From positions 123,700 through 187,699 of the forward strand of contig JADJBU010000006.1 of NCBI GenBank assembly GCA_016703605.1: a DNA stretch of 64,000 nt, written 5' to 3'. Origin of the DNA: Candidatus Villigracilis adiacens. GTDB taxonomy: Bacteria > Chloroflexota > Anaerolineae > Anaerolineales > Villigracilaceae. Position numbers and translations under genes: made by a program. Positions 41,531 through 49,216 of this stretch are shown here, in pieces. Every line of letters starts with the position of its first letter. Position 1 is the stretch's first letter. The notes beneath the pieces were generated by a model. It searched no databases and was not told the origin of the DNA. It saw only the letters and a program-made list of their open reading frames with translations.

Positions 41531-41803
41531 TTGGCTAACATTCAATCCCAGATCAAACGCAATCGTCAGAACGAGAAGCGCCGTTTGCGTAACCGCAACG
41601 TCCGTGGCGCCGCCCGCACTGCCGATAACGCTGCGCGCAAAGTTCTCACCAGCGATACCCCCGAATCCAAGCAGGCTGTCATGCAAGCCATCAGCGCCTT
41701 GGACAAGGCTGCCGAAAAAGGCGTCCTGCACAAGAACACCGTCGCGCGCCGCAAGAGCCGACTGATGAAGGCACTTGCAGCGTTGACCCAAAAGAGCGCG
41801 TAA
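41531..41803 (+). CDS. rpsT: 30S ribosomal protein S20
   Basis: 90 aa. The TTG at 41531 is chosen as start because GGAGGAAG lies 6-7 bases upstream and the product then begins MANIQSQIKRNRQNEKRRLRNR, the usual S20 N-terminus. Non-ATG starts are common for rpsT. S20 binds 16S rRNA early in small-subunit assembly. Rich in Arg, Lys and Ala; the C-terminal helix KNTVARRKSRLMKALAAL is conserved. Monocistronic, with its own promoter and terminator. Confidence 0.95.
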   Translation: MANIQSQIKRNRQNEKRRLRNRNVRGAARTADNAARKVLTSDTPESKQAVMQAISALDKAAEKGVLHKNTVARRKSRLMKALAALTQKSA

Positions 41804-41821
41804 TACAGCACTCAATCGGAG

Positions 41822-41848
41822 CGGGAGTCGCAAGACTCCCGTTTTTTG
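41822..41848 (+). terminator. Rho-independent terminator of rpsT
   Basis: CGGGAGTC-gcaa-GACTCCCG followed by TTTTTTG. Confidence 0.92.
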
Positions 41849-41862
41849 TTATCTGTAGTTGA

Positions 41863-41868
41863 TATAAT
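41863..41868 (+). promoter_or_regulatory. -10 box TATAAT of argS
   Basis: Ten bases before the ATG at 41879, without Shine-Dalgarno; leaderless or with a leader of about 3 bases. Confidence 0.5.
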
Positions 41869-41878
41869 CCAAACAATC

Positions 41879-43693
41879 ATGTTTCAAAAAGAACAGCAAC
41901 TCATCGAAGAAAAAATCAAAGAATATTGTGCCGCCAATGACATCGCGCTGGCGGATTTGAAATGGCAGCCCATCCCCTTCTCGGGTGAATGGGGTTTTGC
42001 CACTTCATTCTTTCAGACGGCTGCCAACGAAGCGAAGCTCGGCAAAGGGACAAAGGCTCCAGTGCCGCAAAAGGCTCAGGAAATCGCCGGGCAGGTCAAA
42101 GTCAAGATAGGAAGCGTGGCGGGAATCAGTCACATCGAAGCGGTGAAAGGCTATCTCAACGTCTACTTCGAAACATCCGATTATGCCCGGCGCGTGGTCG
42201 ACGAAGTGTTGAACAGCGGCATGGACTTTGGTCGCGGCGCGGCGAAGACCGAAACGGTGATGGTCGAATACGCCCAGCCGAACACGCATCACTCCTTCCA
42301 TATTGGACATGCGCGCAATACCATTTTGGGTGAAGTGCTGGCAAGGCTTGTTGAGTTTGCAGGGTACAAGACCATCCGCGCATCTTATCCCGGCGACCTG
42401 GGGCTTGGCGTCATCACCGTGATGTGGATGTACGACAAACTCTACAAGGGGCAGGAACCCGCGGGCGTGCATGAACGCGGACAGTGGATGTTGAAGATCT
42501 ACGCCGAAGCCACCGCCCTGCTCGAAAAGAAGGAAAACGAAACACCCGAACAGACCGCGCAGCGCGAAGCCTATGAAGCCGAACGACGCGAGATGTACCG
42601 CAAGTGGGATGCGGGCGACGAATATGTGCGCGAACTCTGGGACGTAACCCGCGAGTGGAGTTTGGAAGAACTGCGCGAAATTTTACACATGCTCGATGTG
42701 AAGATAGACGTATGGTTCTACGAAAGCGAAGCGGATGAACCCTCCAAAGCCATCATCCACGAACTCATCGAACGCAATATCGCCGAAGATGAACGCGCAA
42801 CAGGCGGACCCGTCATCATCAAGATAGACGAGAAACTGGGTCTCACCAAAGAAAAGTATCGCACGGCGGTTGTGTTACGAAACGACGGCACGTCGCTCTA
42901 TCTGACCAAAGACCTTGCGCTGGCAAAAGAAAAATTCGAGAAGTATCACGTGGATCGCTCCATTTATGTAGTGGACTTCCGCCAGAGCCTGCACTTTCAA
43001 CAGGCGTTCAAAATTCTGGAATTGTGGGGCTTCAAGCAAGCCGGGAAGTGTTATCACCTTTCCTACGGATATGTAACCCTGCCCGAAGGCGCAATGTCGT
43101 CCCGCAGGGGAACCGTGGTCTTGTTCAAGGAAGTCTATGACGAGGCGATCAAACGTGTCCTTTCAGTAGAAGCCGAAAAGAGCGTGGACATCCCCGCAAA
43201 AGAACGTCAGAAAATCGCCACACAGATCGGCTTGGGCGCGCTGGTGTACTCTTTGCTTTCTGTGGATAACAACAAAGATATTGTTTTTGATATCAACGAG
43301 GCATTATCCTTCGATGGGCGCACTGGTCCGTATATTCAGAATGCGCATGTGAGGGCGAATTCGATTTTGAAGAAGGCGGGTGCTGCGGGTTACGAGTTAC
43401 AAGTTACGGGTTACGAGTATGAATTAACCAAGCAGGAAATCGAGTTGATCGAGCAGATGTCGCAGTTCCCGCAGAAGGTGCAGCAGGCGGCGGAGGAGTA
43501 TCGTCCGCTGGTGATGGCGACCTATGCCTACGACCTGGCAAATGCCTTTCACTCGTTCTATCATGCGGTGCCCGTTTTGCAGACTGAAAATGAAAACGTG
43601 AAGAACGCCCGTCTGCGATTGGTGGCGGCGGCGAAGCAGACCGTTGCCAATGCCCTGCGTCTGCTCGACATTCAGGCGCCGGATATGATGTAA
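41879..43693 (+). CDS. argS: Arginyl-tRNA synthetase
   Basis: 604 aa class I synthetase charging tRNA-Arg. The ATG at 41879 is chosen because the -10 box overlaps any earlier start. Order: N-terminal Add1 domain (about 1-100), catalytic core with VEYAQPNTHHSFHIGHARNTILGEVLAR (HIGH motif), GDLGLGVITVMW, GAMSSRRGTVVLF in place of KMSKS (ArgRS usually lacks a strict KMSKS), and the C-terminal anticodon DALR domain ending ANALRLLDIQAPDMM. Between catalytic and DALR domains the DNA 43384-43424 is a heptamer array translated AAGYELQVTGYEYE. Confidence 0.97.
   Translation: MFQKEQQLIEEKIKEYCAANDIALADLKWQPIPFSGEWGFATSFFQTAANEAKLGKGTKAPVPQKAQEIAGQVKVKIGSVAGISHIEAVKGYLNVYFETSDYARRVVDEVLNSGMDFGRGAAKTETVMVEYAQPNTHHSFHIGHARNTILGEVLARLVEFAGYKTIRASYPGDLGLGVITVMWMYDKLYKGQEPAGVHERGQWMLKIYAEATALLEKKENETPEQTAQREAYEAERREMYRKWDAGDEYVRELWDVTREWSLEELREILHMLDVKIDVWFYESEADEPSKAIIHELIERNIAEDERATGGPVIIKIDEKLGLTKEKYRTAVVLRNDGTSLYLTKDLALAKEKFEKYHVDRSIYVVDFRQSLHFQQAFKILELWGFKQAGKCYHLSYGYVTLPEGAMSSRRGTVVLFKEVYDEAIKRVLSVEAEKSVDIPAKERQKIATQIGLGALVYSLLSVDNNKDIVFDINEALSFDGRTGPYIQNAHVRANSILKKAGAAGYELQVTGYEYELTKQEIELIEQMSQFPQKVQQAAEEYRPLVMATYAYDLANAFHSFYHAVPVLQTENENVKNARLRLVAAAKQTVANALRLLDIQAPDMM
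43384..43424. repeat. Heptamer array inside argS, in-frame
   Basis: Units GTTACGA, GTTACAA, GTTACGG, GTTACGA in tandem, 7 bp each, translated in the linker before the DALR domain. Confidence 0.8.
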
Positions 43694-43709
43694 GAAACCG
43701 AACGAACCC

Positions 43710-43745
43710 ACAGACTAAACCCTTAACGGTTTAGTCTGTTTTTAT
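43710..43745 (+). terminator. Rho-independent terminator of argS
   Basis: ACAGACTAAACC (43710-43721), loop CTTAAC, GGTTTAGTCTGT (43728-43739), then TTTTAT. It ends directly before the next start codon. Confidence 0.93.
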
Positions 43746-43747
43746 AA

Positions 43748-45007
43748 ATGAAGGCCTATATGATCTTTGACGAGACGCATCCCTTGGAAGAAGTTTTGGT
43801 TTGGGGCGAGCCGGGCATCGAAGCCCTGCTTGGGCAACTCCTGCCGCAATCGCGCAGTCTCTTTCGCAGTTATTACGAAGTCCCCAAAGCGCGCGGAGAG
43901 TTCGCCTGCATGTCGGCATTGATCGAAAGTGAGGGAATTAAGATCATCCGCGCCAGGGATGCGGTCGCCGAACTGCTCCAGCACAGGGACATCCCCGAAC
44001 TGCCCGCCTCCATCCATGACCTGAAACTGGCACTCCACCACAAAGCGGACACCACCTTTGAACAATACCGCCACGCAAAACAGAACGACCTCACCAAAGA
44101 CGGACTGACCGACATCTCCCCCATTGACGTATACAACGAAGTCAAACGCGATATTGACATTATTCTCGAACAGGATATTGCCTACTACGGCGAACAGGGC
44201 GCCTTGCGGTTGAATGACCTGCTCAGCCTTTCCAAGCCGTGGCCCATGGCAAATATCTTTTACGGACGCGACCAATCACAAGTCATCACAGACCGCGTCA
44301 TCCTCTCCTCCCTGCGCTGGAATATCCGCAAACCTGAGGTGCGTATTTTCAAAGACGCGCTCCACCATCTCGGTTATGGCTCCGCGCTGACAGACATCCG
44401 CGAAGGGACCATCGAGGGCGGCGACGTTGCCATGTTCAAAGGCTGCTGCTTCATCGGCGTCGGCGCGCGGACGAGCCTGAGCGCCGTCAAGGCAGTCTGC
44501 CGTCAGATCGGCGGATCGTTGCAGGCGAGCAACATCGAACTCATCGCCGTGGTCAATCGCCAGCATGAAGAGGAAAGCAATTTCTTCATCAGCCCCACCA
44601 GCGAACACATGCAAGTGATGCACCTGGACATGTTCTGGATTCCACTCACACAGGATCTGGTCATGGCGTACACCACCGAACTCGACCATCGCGAAGCCGT
44701 GCGCGTGTGGCAGGAAAAGGGACGCATCCTCACCGAGCGGCTGGGGACCTTCCGCGAATTTATGTCCGCGCTCGGCGTGGAGATTTTTGAAGTGGATGAA
44801 GCCGAGCAGAAGAACTTCGCCACCAACCTGCTAAATCTCGGAAACAAGAAAGTAATTGCCGCATTATCCTCCAACCCGCGCGTCAACACCGAGTTGGAAA
44901 AACGCGGCTTCACGGTCAAATATGCCGAGTTGACCAAACTGGTGGACGGTTATGGCGCTGTTCACTGCCTGACCGCGCCGATAAAACGCCGACGGCCAAA
45001 CTCGTAA
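43748..45007 (+). CDS. arcA: Arginine deiminase
   Basis: 419 aa amidinotransferase-fold enzyme hydrolysing arginine to citrulline and ammonia. Visible: RGEFACMSALI, the central ANIFYGRDQSQVITDRVIL (counterpart of the FTRDP strand), EGTIEGGDVAMF (Glu/Asp), MHLDMFWIPL (catalytic His/Asp) and the C-terminal catalytic Cys in YGAVHCLTAPI. The start at 43748 lies 3 bases after the argS terminator. A second ATG at 43760 with AAGG 6 bases upstream may be used, giving MIFDETHPLEE. Energy from arginine would need OTC and carbamate kinase, not present in this window. Confidence 0.88.
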   Translation: MKAYMIFDETHPLEEVLVWGEPGIEALLGQLLPQSRSLFRSYYEVPKARGEFACMSALIESEGIKIIRARDAVAELLQHRDIPELPASIHDLKLALHHKADTTFEQYRHAKQNDLTKDGLTDISPIDVYNEVKRDIDIILEQDIAYYGEQGALRLNDLLSLSKPWPMANIFYGRDQSQVITDRVILSSLRWNIRKPEVRIFKDALHHLGYGSALTDIREGTIEGGDVAMFKGCCFIGVGARTSLSAVKAVCRQIGGSLQASNIELIAVVNRQHEEESNFFISPTSEHMQVMHLDMFWIPLTQDLVMAYTTELDHREAVRVWQEKGRILTERLGTFREFMSALGVEIFEVDEAEQKNFATNLLNLGNKKVIAALSSNPRVNTELEKRGFTVKYAELTKLVDGYGAVHCLTAPIKRRRPNS

Positions 45008-45119
45008 AAGCGTCGTGTCATCCTGCATGGGGGACGTAATGACATTAATCCCTTTCCAAATCTTCATAAGAGTTTGCGTGTTATAACTCTCGACATTCCA
45101 CTCAGGAGATAAATTTTAT

Positions 45120-45692
45120 ATGACCACCCTCGCACCAACCATCTACAACCGCGCCCTTCCGCGCGTATCGGAAAGATTGCGCGACATCACCCTCGTTTTG
45201 CTTGGCTCATGGTTGATCGCGCTTTTTGCGCAGGTTGAGATTCCCCTGCCCTTCTCCCCTGTCCCCATCACCGGGCAGACTTTTGCCGTGCTGCTCGTCG
45301 GCGCGTTACTCGGCTCGAAGCGCGGGGCGGCAGCCATACTTGCCTACATCGTCCAGGGCGCGGCGGGGCTGCCCTTCTTTGCAGGCGGCGCAAGCGGATT
45401 TGGCATTCTCACCGGCGCGACGGCTGGCTATCTGGCTGGCTTCATTGCGGCGGCGTATGTTGTCGGTCTGCTGGCGGAACGCGGCATGGAACGCAGTTTC
45501 AAAACATCCATTGCGCCGTTCCTCACTGGCACGCTCATCATCTATGCCTTCGGCGTCGCATGGTTGGGCGTCGTTGTCGGCGGTTTGGGCAAAGCCGTCG
45601 AATTGGGATTGCTTCCGTTCGTGATCGGCGATGCGGTCAAGCTGGTCGCCGCGGCGGTGGCATTGCCGTCAGCGTGGAAGATGGTTCGGTAG
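45120..45692 (+). CDS. bioY: Biotin transporter BioY
   Basis: 190 aa. S component of an ECF-type transporter that captures biotin. Six predicted membrane segments; conserved blocks VEIPLPFSPVPITGQTFAVLLVGALLGSKRGAAA and GAAGLPFFAGGASGFGILTGATAGYLAGF (canonical GPTGGYL region), and the late AWLGVVVGGLGKAVELGLLPFVIGDAVKLVAAA. AGGAG lies 12 bases before the ATG. No EcfA or EcfT genes are adjacent, so it may work alone or with a shared energising module. A hairpin terminator follows. Confidence 0.93.
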   Translation: MTTLAPTIYNRALPRVSERLRDITLVLLGSWLIALFAQVEIPLPFSPVPITGQTFAVLLVGALLGSKRGAAAILAYIVQGAAGLPFFAGGASGFGILTGATAGYLAGFIAAAYVVGLLAERGMERSFKTSIAPFLTGTLIIYAFGVAWLGVVVGGLGKAVELGLLPFVIGDAVKLVAAAVALPSAWKMVR

Positions 45693-45734
45693 CCGAATCA
45701 ATTTCGAGCGGGGAAGGAAGCGCGTGTCACATCA

Positions 45735-45780
45735 AAAACAGGCTGAACGTTATCTTGGCGTTCCGCCTGTTTTCTTGTTT
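45735..45780 (+). terminator. Terminator-like hairpin after bioY
   Basis: AAAACAGGC (45735-45743) and GCCTGTTTT (45765-45773) with an inner AACG/CGTT pair, followed by CTTGTTT. Confidence 0.7.
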
Positions 45781-45883
45781 AATTTAATCAGGAAGACCGC
45801 ATTGGGTAAAAACGGGCAGGCTCAAATCCCAAGCCGGGTCGGCTCGGACGATGTCCTCGATGCGGAATGCATAGGAGTTTTCC

Positions 45884-47206
45884 ATGCCGATCAAAACCAT
45901 CATCATGGGCGCCGCCGGGCGCGATTTTCACAACTTCAATACTTTTTTTAGAGGGAATAAAGACTACGACGTTGTGGCTTTTACCGCCACCCAAATCCCC
46001 GATATTGAAGGACGGCTCTACCCGAAAGAGTTGGCTGGGTCGCTGTACCCAGGCGGAATCCCCATCCGCGCCGAGGAAGAGCTGCTCGATCTCATCAAGA
46101 AATACGGCGCAGAACAGGTTGTCTTCTCTTACAGCGATGTGCCGCATGAATATGTGATGCACAAAGCCAGCATGGTCAACGCCGCGGGCGCGGATTTCAG
46201 AATCATGGGCACGAAGAACACGCAAATTAAATCGAACAAGCCGGTCGTTTCGATCAGCGCTGTTCGGACGGGATCAGGCAAAAGTCAGACGACGAGGCGC
46301 GTGGCGGCGGTCTTGCAAGAGATGGGCTACAAAGTCGCGGCGATCCGTCACCCGATGCCATATGGAAATTTGGTCGCACAGGAAGTGCAGCGTTACGCTT
46401 CGTATGACGATTTGGATGAATACGAATGCACCATCGAAGAGCGCGAGGAATACGAACCGCATATTGACAGCGGCGTGATCATTTATGCCGGTGTGGATTA
46501 CGAGAAGATCATCCGCAAAGCCGAAGCCGAAGCGGACATTGTGTTGTGGGACGGCGGCAACAACGACTTCCCATTCTATGTGCCAGACTATCAGATCGTC
46601 GTCGCAGATCCGCATCGCCCCGGGCATGAGTTCACGTATTATCCCGGCGAGACCAATGTGCGCATGGCGGATTGCTTTGTGATTAATAAAGTGGACACTG
46701 CCGATGCGGAGAACGTGATTAAACTGCGCGAGTCGCTTCGCAGGTTGAACCATAACGCGATTCAAATCGAAGGCGCGTCTCCCCTCTTTGTGGATGACCC
46801 GGATGCCATTTTCGGCAAACGCGTTTTGGTCGTGGAAGATGGTCCGACGCTCACTCACGGCGAAATGGCATACGGCGCTGGCTATGTCGCGGCGCGTCGC
46901 TTCGGCGCAAAAGAGATCGTTGATCCGCGTCCGTTTGCGGTGGGTTCGATTGCCAGGACGTTTGAGAAATATCCGAAGACCGGCGCGATTTTGCCCGCAA
47001 TGGGCTACGGCGAGAAACAGACCCGCGAACTCGAAGAGACCATCAACAAGTCGGACGTGGATATGGTCGTGATCGGCACGCCGATTGACTTGAGTCGCGT
47101 GATCAAGATCAACAAGCCGATTCAGCGCGTGAGATACGAGTTGCAGGAGATCGGCGCGCCGACGCTGAAGGATGTGTTGATGAAGAAGTTTGGGGCGAAA
47201 AAGTAG
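45884..47206 (+). CDS. Cyclic 2,3-diphosphoglycerate synthetase homologue (GTPase-like)
   Basis: 440 aa; AGGAG 6 bases before the ATG. The first part is a nucleotide-binding domain (IIMGAAGRDFHNFNTFFRGN; VVAFTATQIPDIEGRLYP; LIKKYGAEQVVFSYSDVPHEYV). A second P-loop domain begins VVSISAVRTGSGKSQTTRRVAAVLQEMGYKVAAIRHPMPYG, then VLWDGGNNDFPFYVPDYQIVVADPHRPGHE and VINKVDTA. This matches the cyclic-2,3-diphosphoglycerate synthetase family first known from hyperthermophilic methanogens, where the product is a thermolyte. Bacterial homologues are common but their substrate is not established, so the name is a family call. MITE R3 is inserted at its stop codon. Confidence 0.85.
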   Translation: MPIKTIIMGAAGRDFHNFNTFFRGNKDYDVVAFTATQIPDIEGRLYPKELAGSLYPGGIPIRAEEELLDLIKKYGAEQVVFSYSDVPHEYVMHKASMVNAAGADFRIMGTKNTQIKSNKPVVSISAVRTGSGKSQTTRRVAAVLQEMGYKVAAIRHPMPYGNLVAQEVQRYASYDDLDEYECTIEEREEYEPHIDSGVIIYAGVDYEKIIRKAEAEADIVLWDGGNNDFPFYVPDYQIVVADPHRPGHEFTYYPGETNVRMADCFVINKVDTADAENVIKLRESLRRLNHNAIQIEGASPLFVDDPDAIFGKRVLVVEDGPTLTHGEMAYGAGYVAARRFGAKEIVDPRPFAVGSIARTFEKYPKTGAILPAMGYGEKQTRELEETINKSDVDMVVIGTPIDLSRVIKINKPIQRVRYELQEIGAPTLKDVLMKKFGAKK

Positions 47207-47209
47207 GAA

Positions 47210-47337
47210 GTGTGCAAGCAAAGGTTGTCAGTTTGGACTGCAAAATCTCCTGATTTTGCTCGAAAGTCGGGAGATGCCGCCACGGCGTCACTCTGCGCCG
47301 CTTTCGACTCCGTGCCTGACATGTTTTGCTTGCACAC
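47210..47337. mobile_element. MITE R3, 128 bp with 8-bp target duplication
   Basis: Ends GTGTGCAAGCAAA and TTTGCTTGCACAC are a perfect 13-bp inverted repeat. Exact 8-bp direct repeats AGTAGGAA flank it (47202-47209 and 47338-47345); the left copy contains the TAG stop of the preceding gene. Highly similar to R2. Confidence 0.9.
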
Positions 47338-47431
47338 AGTAGGAAATTGGAGATTGGGGATCGAAAGCCGGGTGATAAAATTCATTCGGCTTCTTTGATT
47401 GAATGCCAAACTATAGAGAGAAGGATTCTAA

Positions 47432-47755
47432 ATGGACTATTGGAACGAAGGTGATCGTGTATTTGCTTACTGGGACGAGGATGATTATTTCTACCCCGCC
47501 ACCATCTTGAACATTGCAGAGGAAGATATTTTCATCCGCTTTGATACGGGCGAGGAAGAATGGACGCAGGAAGAATTCCTCGAAGAATATGCCGTTTCGG
47601 CGGACGAAGAAGTGGAATGCAAAGCGGCGAAGGATGGTCAGTACTACGATGTGACCGTACGAAGCGCAGGCGGCGACCGGGTGGAAGTGGAATTTAGCGA
47701 CGGCTCCACCGAATGGACAACGCTGAACCGCATCCGATTCTATATTGAGGAATGA
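47432..47755 (+). CDS. Small acidic protein with two Tudor-like repeats
   Basis: 107 aa, very acidic (Asp/Glu about one third). Two similar blocks: WNEGDRVFAYWDEDDYFYPATILNIAEEDIFIRFDTGEEEWTQ and VECKAAKDGQYYDVTVRSAGGDRVEVEFSDGSTEWTTL. Each has the pattern of a Tudor/Agenet-type SH3-like barrel: G-D-x-V-x-A, aromatic-aromatic, then A-x-I or V-x-V, ending F-x-D/T-G-x-x-E-W-T. Eukaryotic Tudor domains bind methylated Lys/Arg; the bacterial ligand is unknown. GAAGGA precedes the ATG. No close neighbour suggests a pathway. Confidence 0.78.
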   Translation: MDYWNEGDRVFAYWDEDDYFYPATILNIAEEDIFIRFDTGEEEWTQEEFLEEYAVSADEEVECKAAKDGQYYDVTVRSAGGDRVEVEFSDGSTEWTTLNRIRFYIEE

Positions 47756-47901
47756 AAAACATACCTCACCCCGAAATTAAGGTTTTGCAGGTGAGTCTGT
47801 TCTTAAGAACAAACAGGACGCTGATTCACGCTGATCTTTTTCTCTTATCAGCGTGTACCAGCGTTTTTCTGCGTCCCAAATTAGAGGGCAATTAATTAGT
47901 A
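47756..47901. other. Convergent intergenic region
   Basis: 47810-47880 has an imperfect CGCTGATTCACGCTGATC / ATCAGCGTG inverted repeat, similar in type to other dispersed repeats here; it could terminate either strand. Confidence 0.45.
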
Positions 47902-48333
47902 TTATTCCACTGTCAGCGCCCGCACCAGCACCTTGCGCCTATGCGGGCGGGCGCGGTGTTCGAAGATGTAAATTCCCTGCCAGGTTCCGAGTGAGAGATC
48001 GCCGTCGTCAATGGGAATGGTGAGGCTGGTATCGGTCAACATCGAGCGGATGTGGGAGGTGGCGTCGTCGGGTCCTTCCAGATCGTGGGTGTACCAACTG
48101 TCCCGTTCGGGAACGAGGCGTTCCAAGAAGGTCTCCAGATCAGCGCGGGCGGTTGGGTCCCAGTTCTCGCTGACGACCAGGGAGGCGCTGGTGTGCTGCA
48201 AGAATAGGAAGCACATCCCTTCGCGGGCGTTCCATTCTTTTATTTGGGCGCGGATAGACGAGGTGATGTCGTGAAGCCCCTTGCCGGGGGTGTGTATCTC
48301 GAGGGTGGTTTTATTCCATGCCACGTTTGGCAA
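47902..48333 (-). CDS. YjbQ/UPF0047 family protein (secondary thiamine-phosphate synthase-like)
   Basis: 143 aa at most. Family blocks: LEIHTPGKGLHDITSSI, CFLFLQHTSASLVVSENWDPTARADLETFLERLVP (conserved His and Asn/Asp), WYTHDLEGPDDATSHIRSMLT and LSLGTWQGIYIFEHRARPHRRKVLV (conserved G-T-W-Q-x-I). The family can show weak thiamine-phosphate synthase activity, but the native role is uncertain. The start is a TTG at 48333 (AGGGA 8 bases upstream) or a GTG at 48324; either overlaps the end of the upstream membrane protein gene, so translation is coupled. Confidence 0.9.
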   Translation of the reverse strand: MPNVAWNKTTLEIHTPGKGLHDITSSIRAQIKEWNAREGMCFLFLQHTSASLVVSENWDPTARADLETFLERLVPERDSWYTHDLEGPDDATSHIRSMLTDTSLTIPIDDGDLSLGTWQGIYIFEHRARPHRRKVLVRALTVE

Positions 48334-49216
48334 GTCCGCTTTCCCTGGCGGGCTTCAATAATCCGCTTTCCATGCCGTAGCGCAGGATGAAATAATTGGC
48401 AAGCAATGCCAGCCCCGCTGTCATATAACTTGCAGGGTAGGTGACCAGTGAAATAAAATCGAGGGTGTTCTGGGCGGCGACGGAAACGAGGTCATACCCG
48501 CCGCTCCAGTAAAAGGCATCAATGGCGTCTGTGATGGCGAACAGGATCAGCCCCCACCAGGGTCGGCTCCAGCGTCCACGCCCAAAGAGGAGGGAAAGCC
48601 AGATTGCAGTCCCCCCTGCGAGCACGTCCAGAACCGGGTACAGGATGGTCACGAAGAGGAAAGACCACGAATCATCCGGTTTTCCCTTTCTTACAATTTC
48701 CGTCAACAAGGCTGCCAGAATAATTGCAAAAACGACCATGCCCGCATAGATGGACAATCCCCGCCTCTGCCCCATCCCATACGCGGACAATAATTGCAGA
48801 ACCAGCGAAAGCCCAAGGGAAAAGTAACCCAACAGCCAGAATATATCCACCAGTTGAAAATCGGGAGAAACGATCCCGGCGGGGAAAAAGTCAAACAGGA
48901 TGACGCTGATCTCGCCGGCAACCCAAAACCATAAGCCGAGTGAAAATGCCACCCAGATTCGATGGGGGCGCTCCCCCCTTACAAACTGTCCGGTTACTGC
49001 GCTCCCGGCAAGCGCCGCCCCGATGGCGGGAACGAGTGTAATGTAATTGAAAAATTGCCCGTCCCAAAAAGCGTCGATATCGTTTTGCAGGGCGGCAAAA
49101 TACTGCCACGATAAAACCGCAAGCAGGGCAAATGCCATACTCACCCCACCGATCAGGATTTGCCTGGGGGGAATGCCAAGAATGGTGGTTTTCTTTACAT
49201 GATCCATTTTCTTCAT
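48311..49216 (-). CDS. Multi-span membrane protein of unknown function
   Basis: 301 aa with about eight predicted transmembrane helices, e.g. QILIGGVSMAFALLAVLSW, FNYITLVPAIGAALAGSAV, WVAFSLGLWFWVAGEISVIL, LLGYFSLGLSLVLQLL, GMVVFAIILAALLTEIV, FLFVTILYPVLDVLAGGTAIW and YPASYMTAGLALLANYFIL. The pattern resembles the membrane sensor half of some histidine kinases and GGDEF proteins, but no output domain is attached. It overlaps the stop of the upstream unknown gene by 4 bases (ATGA), so the two probably work together, perhaps in signalling. Confidence 0.75.
   Translation of the reverse strand: MKKMDHVKKTTILGIPPRQILIGGVSMAFALLAVLSWQYFAALQNDIDAFWDGQFFNYITLVPAIGAALAGSAVTGQFVRGERPHRIWVAFSLGLWFWVAGEISVILFDFFPAGIVSPDFQLVDIFWLLGYFSLGLSLVLQLLSAYGMGQRRGLSIYAGMVVFAIILAALLTEIVRKGKPDDSWSFLFVTILYPVLDVLAGGTAIWLSLLFGRGRWSRPWWGLILFAITDAIDAFYWSGGYDLVSVAAQNTLDFISLVTYPASYMTAGLALLANYFILRYGMESGLLKPARESGLAKRGME

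Noticed and set aside
45631..45951. Plus-strand frame between bioY and the cDPG synthetase gene
   Set aside because: It runs through the bioY terminator hairpin and into the start of the next gene in another frame.
45884..47206. Reading the P-loop protein as a simple GTPase such as HypB or a metallochaperone
   Set aside because: The two-domain layout and the AGRDFHNFN and WDGGNNDFPF blocks fit the cyclic-2,3-diphosphoglycerate synthetase family better.
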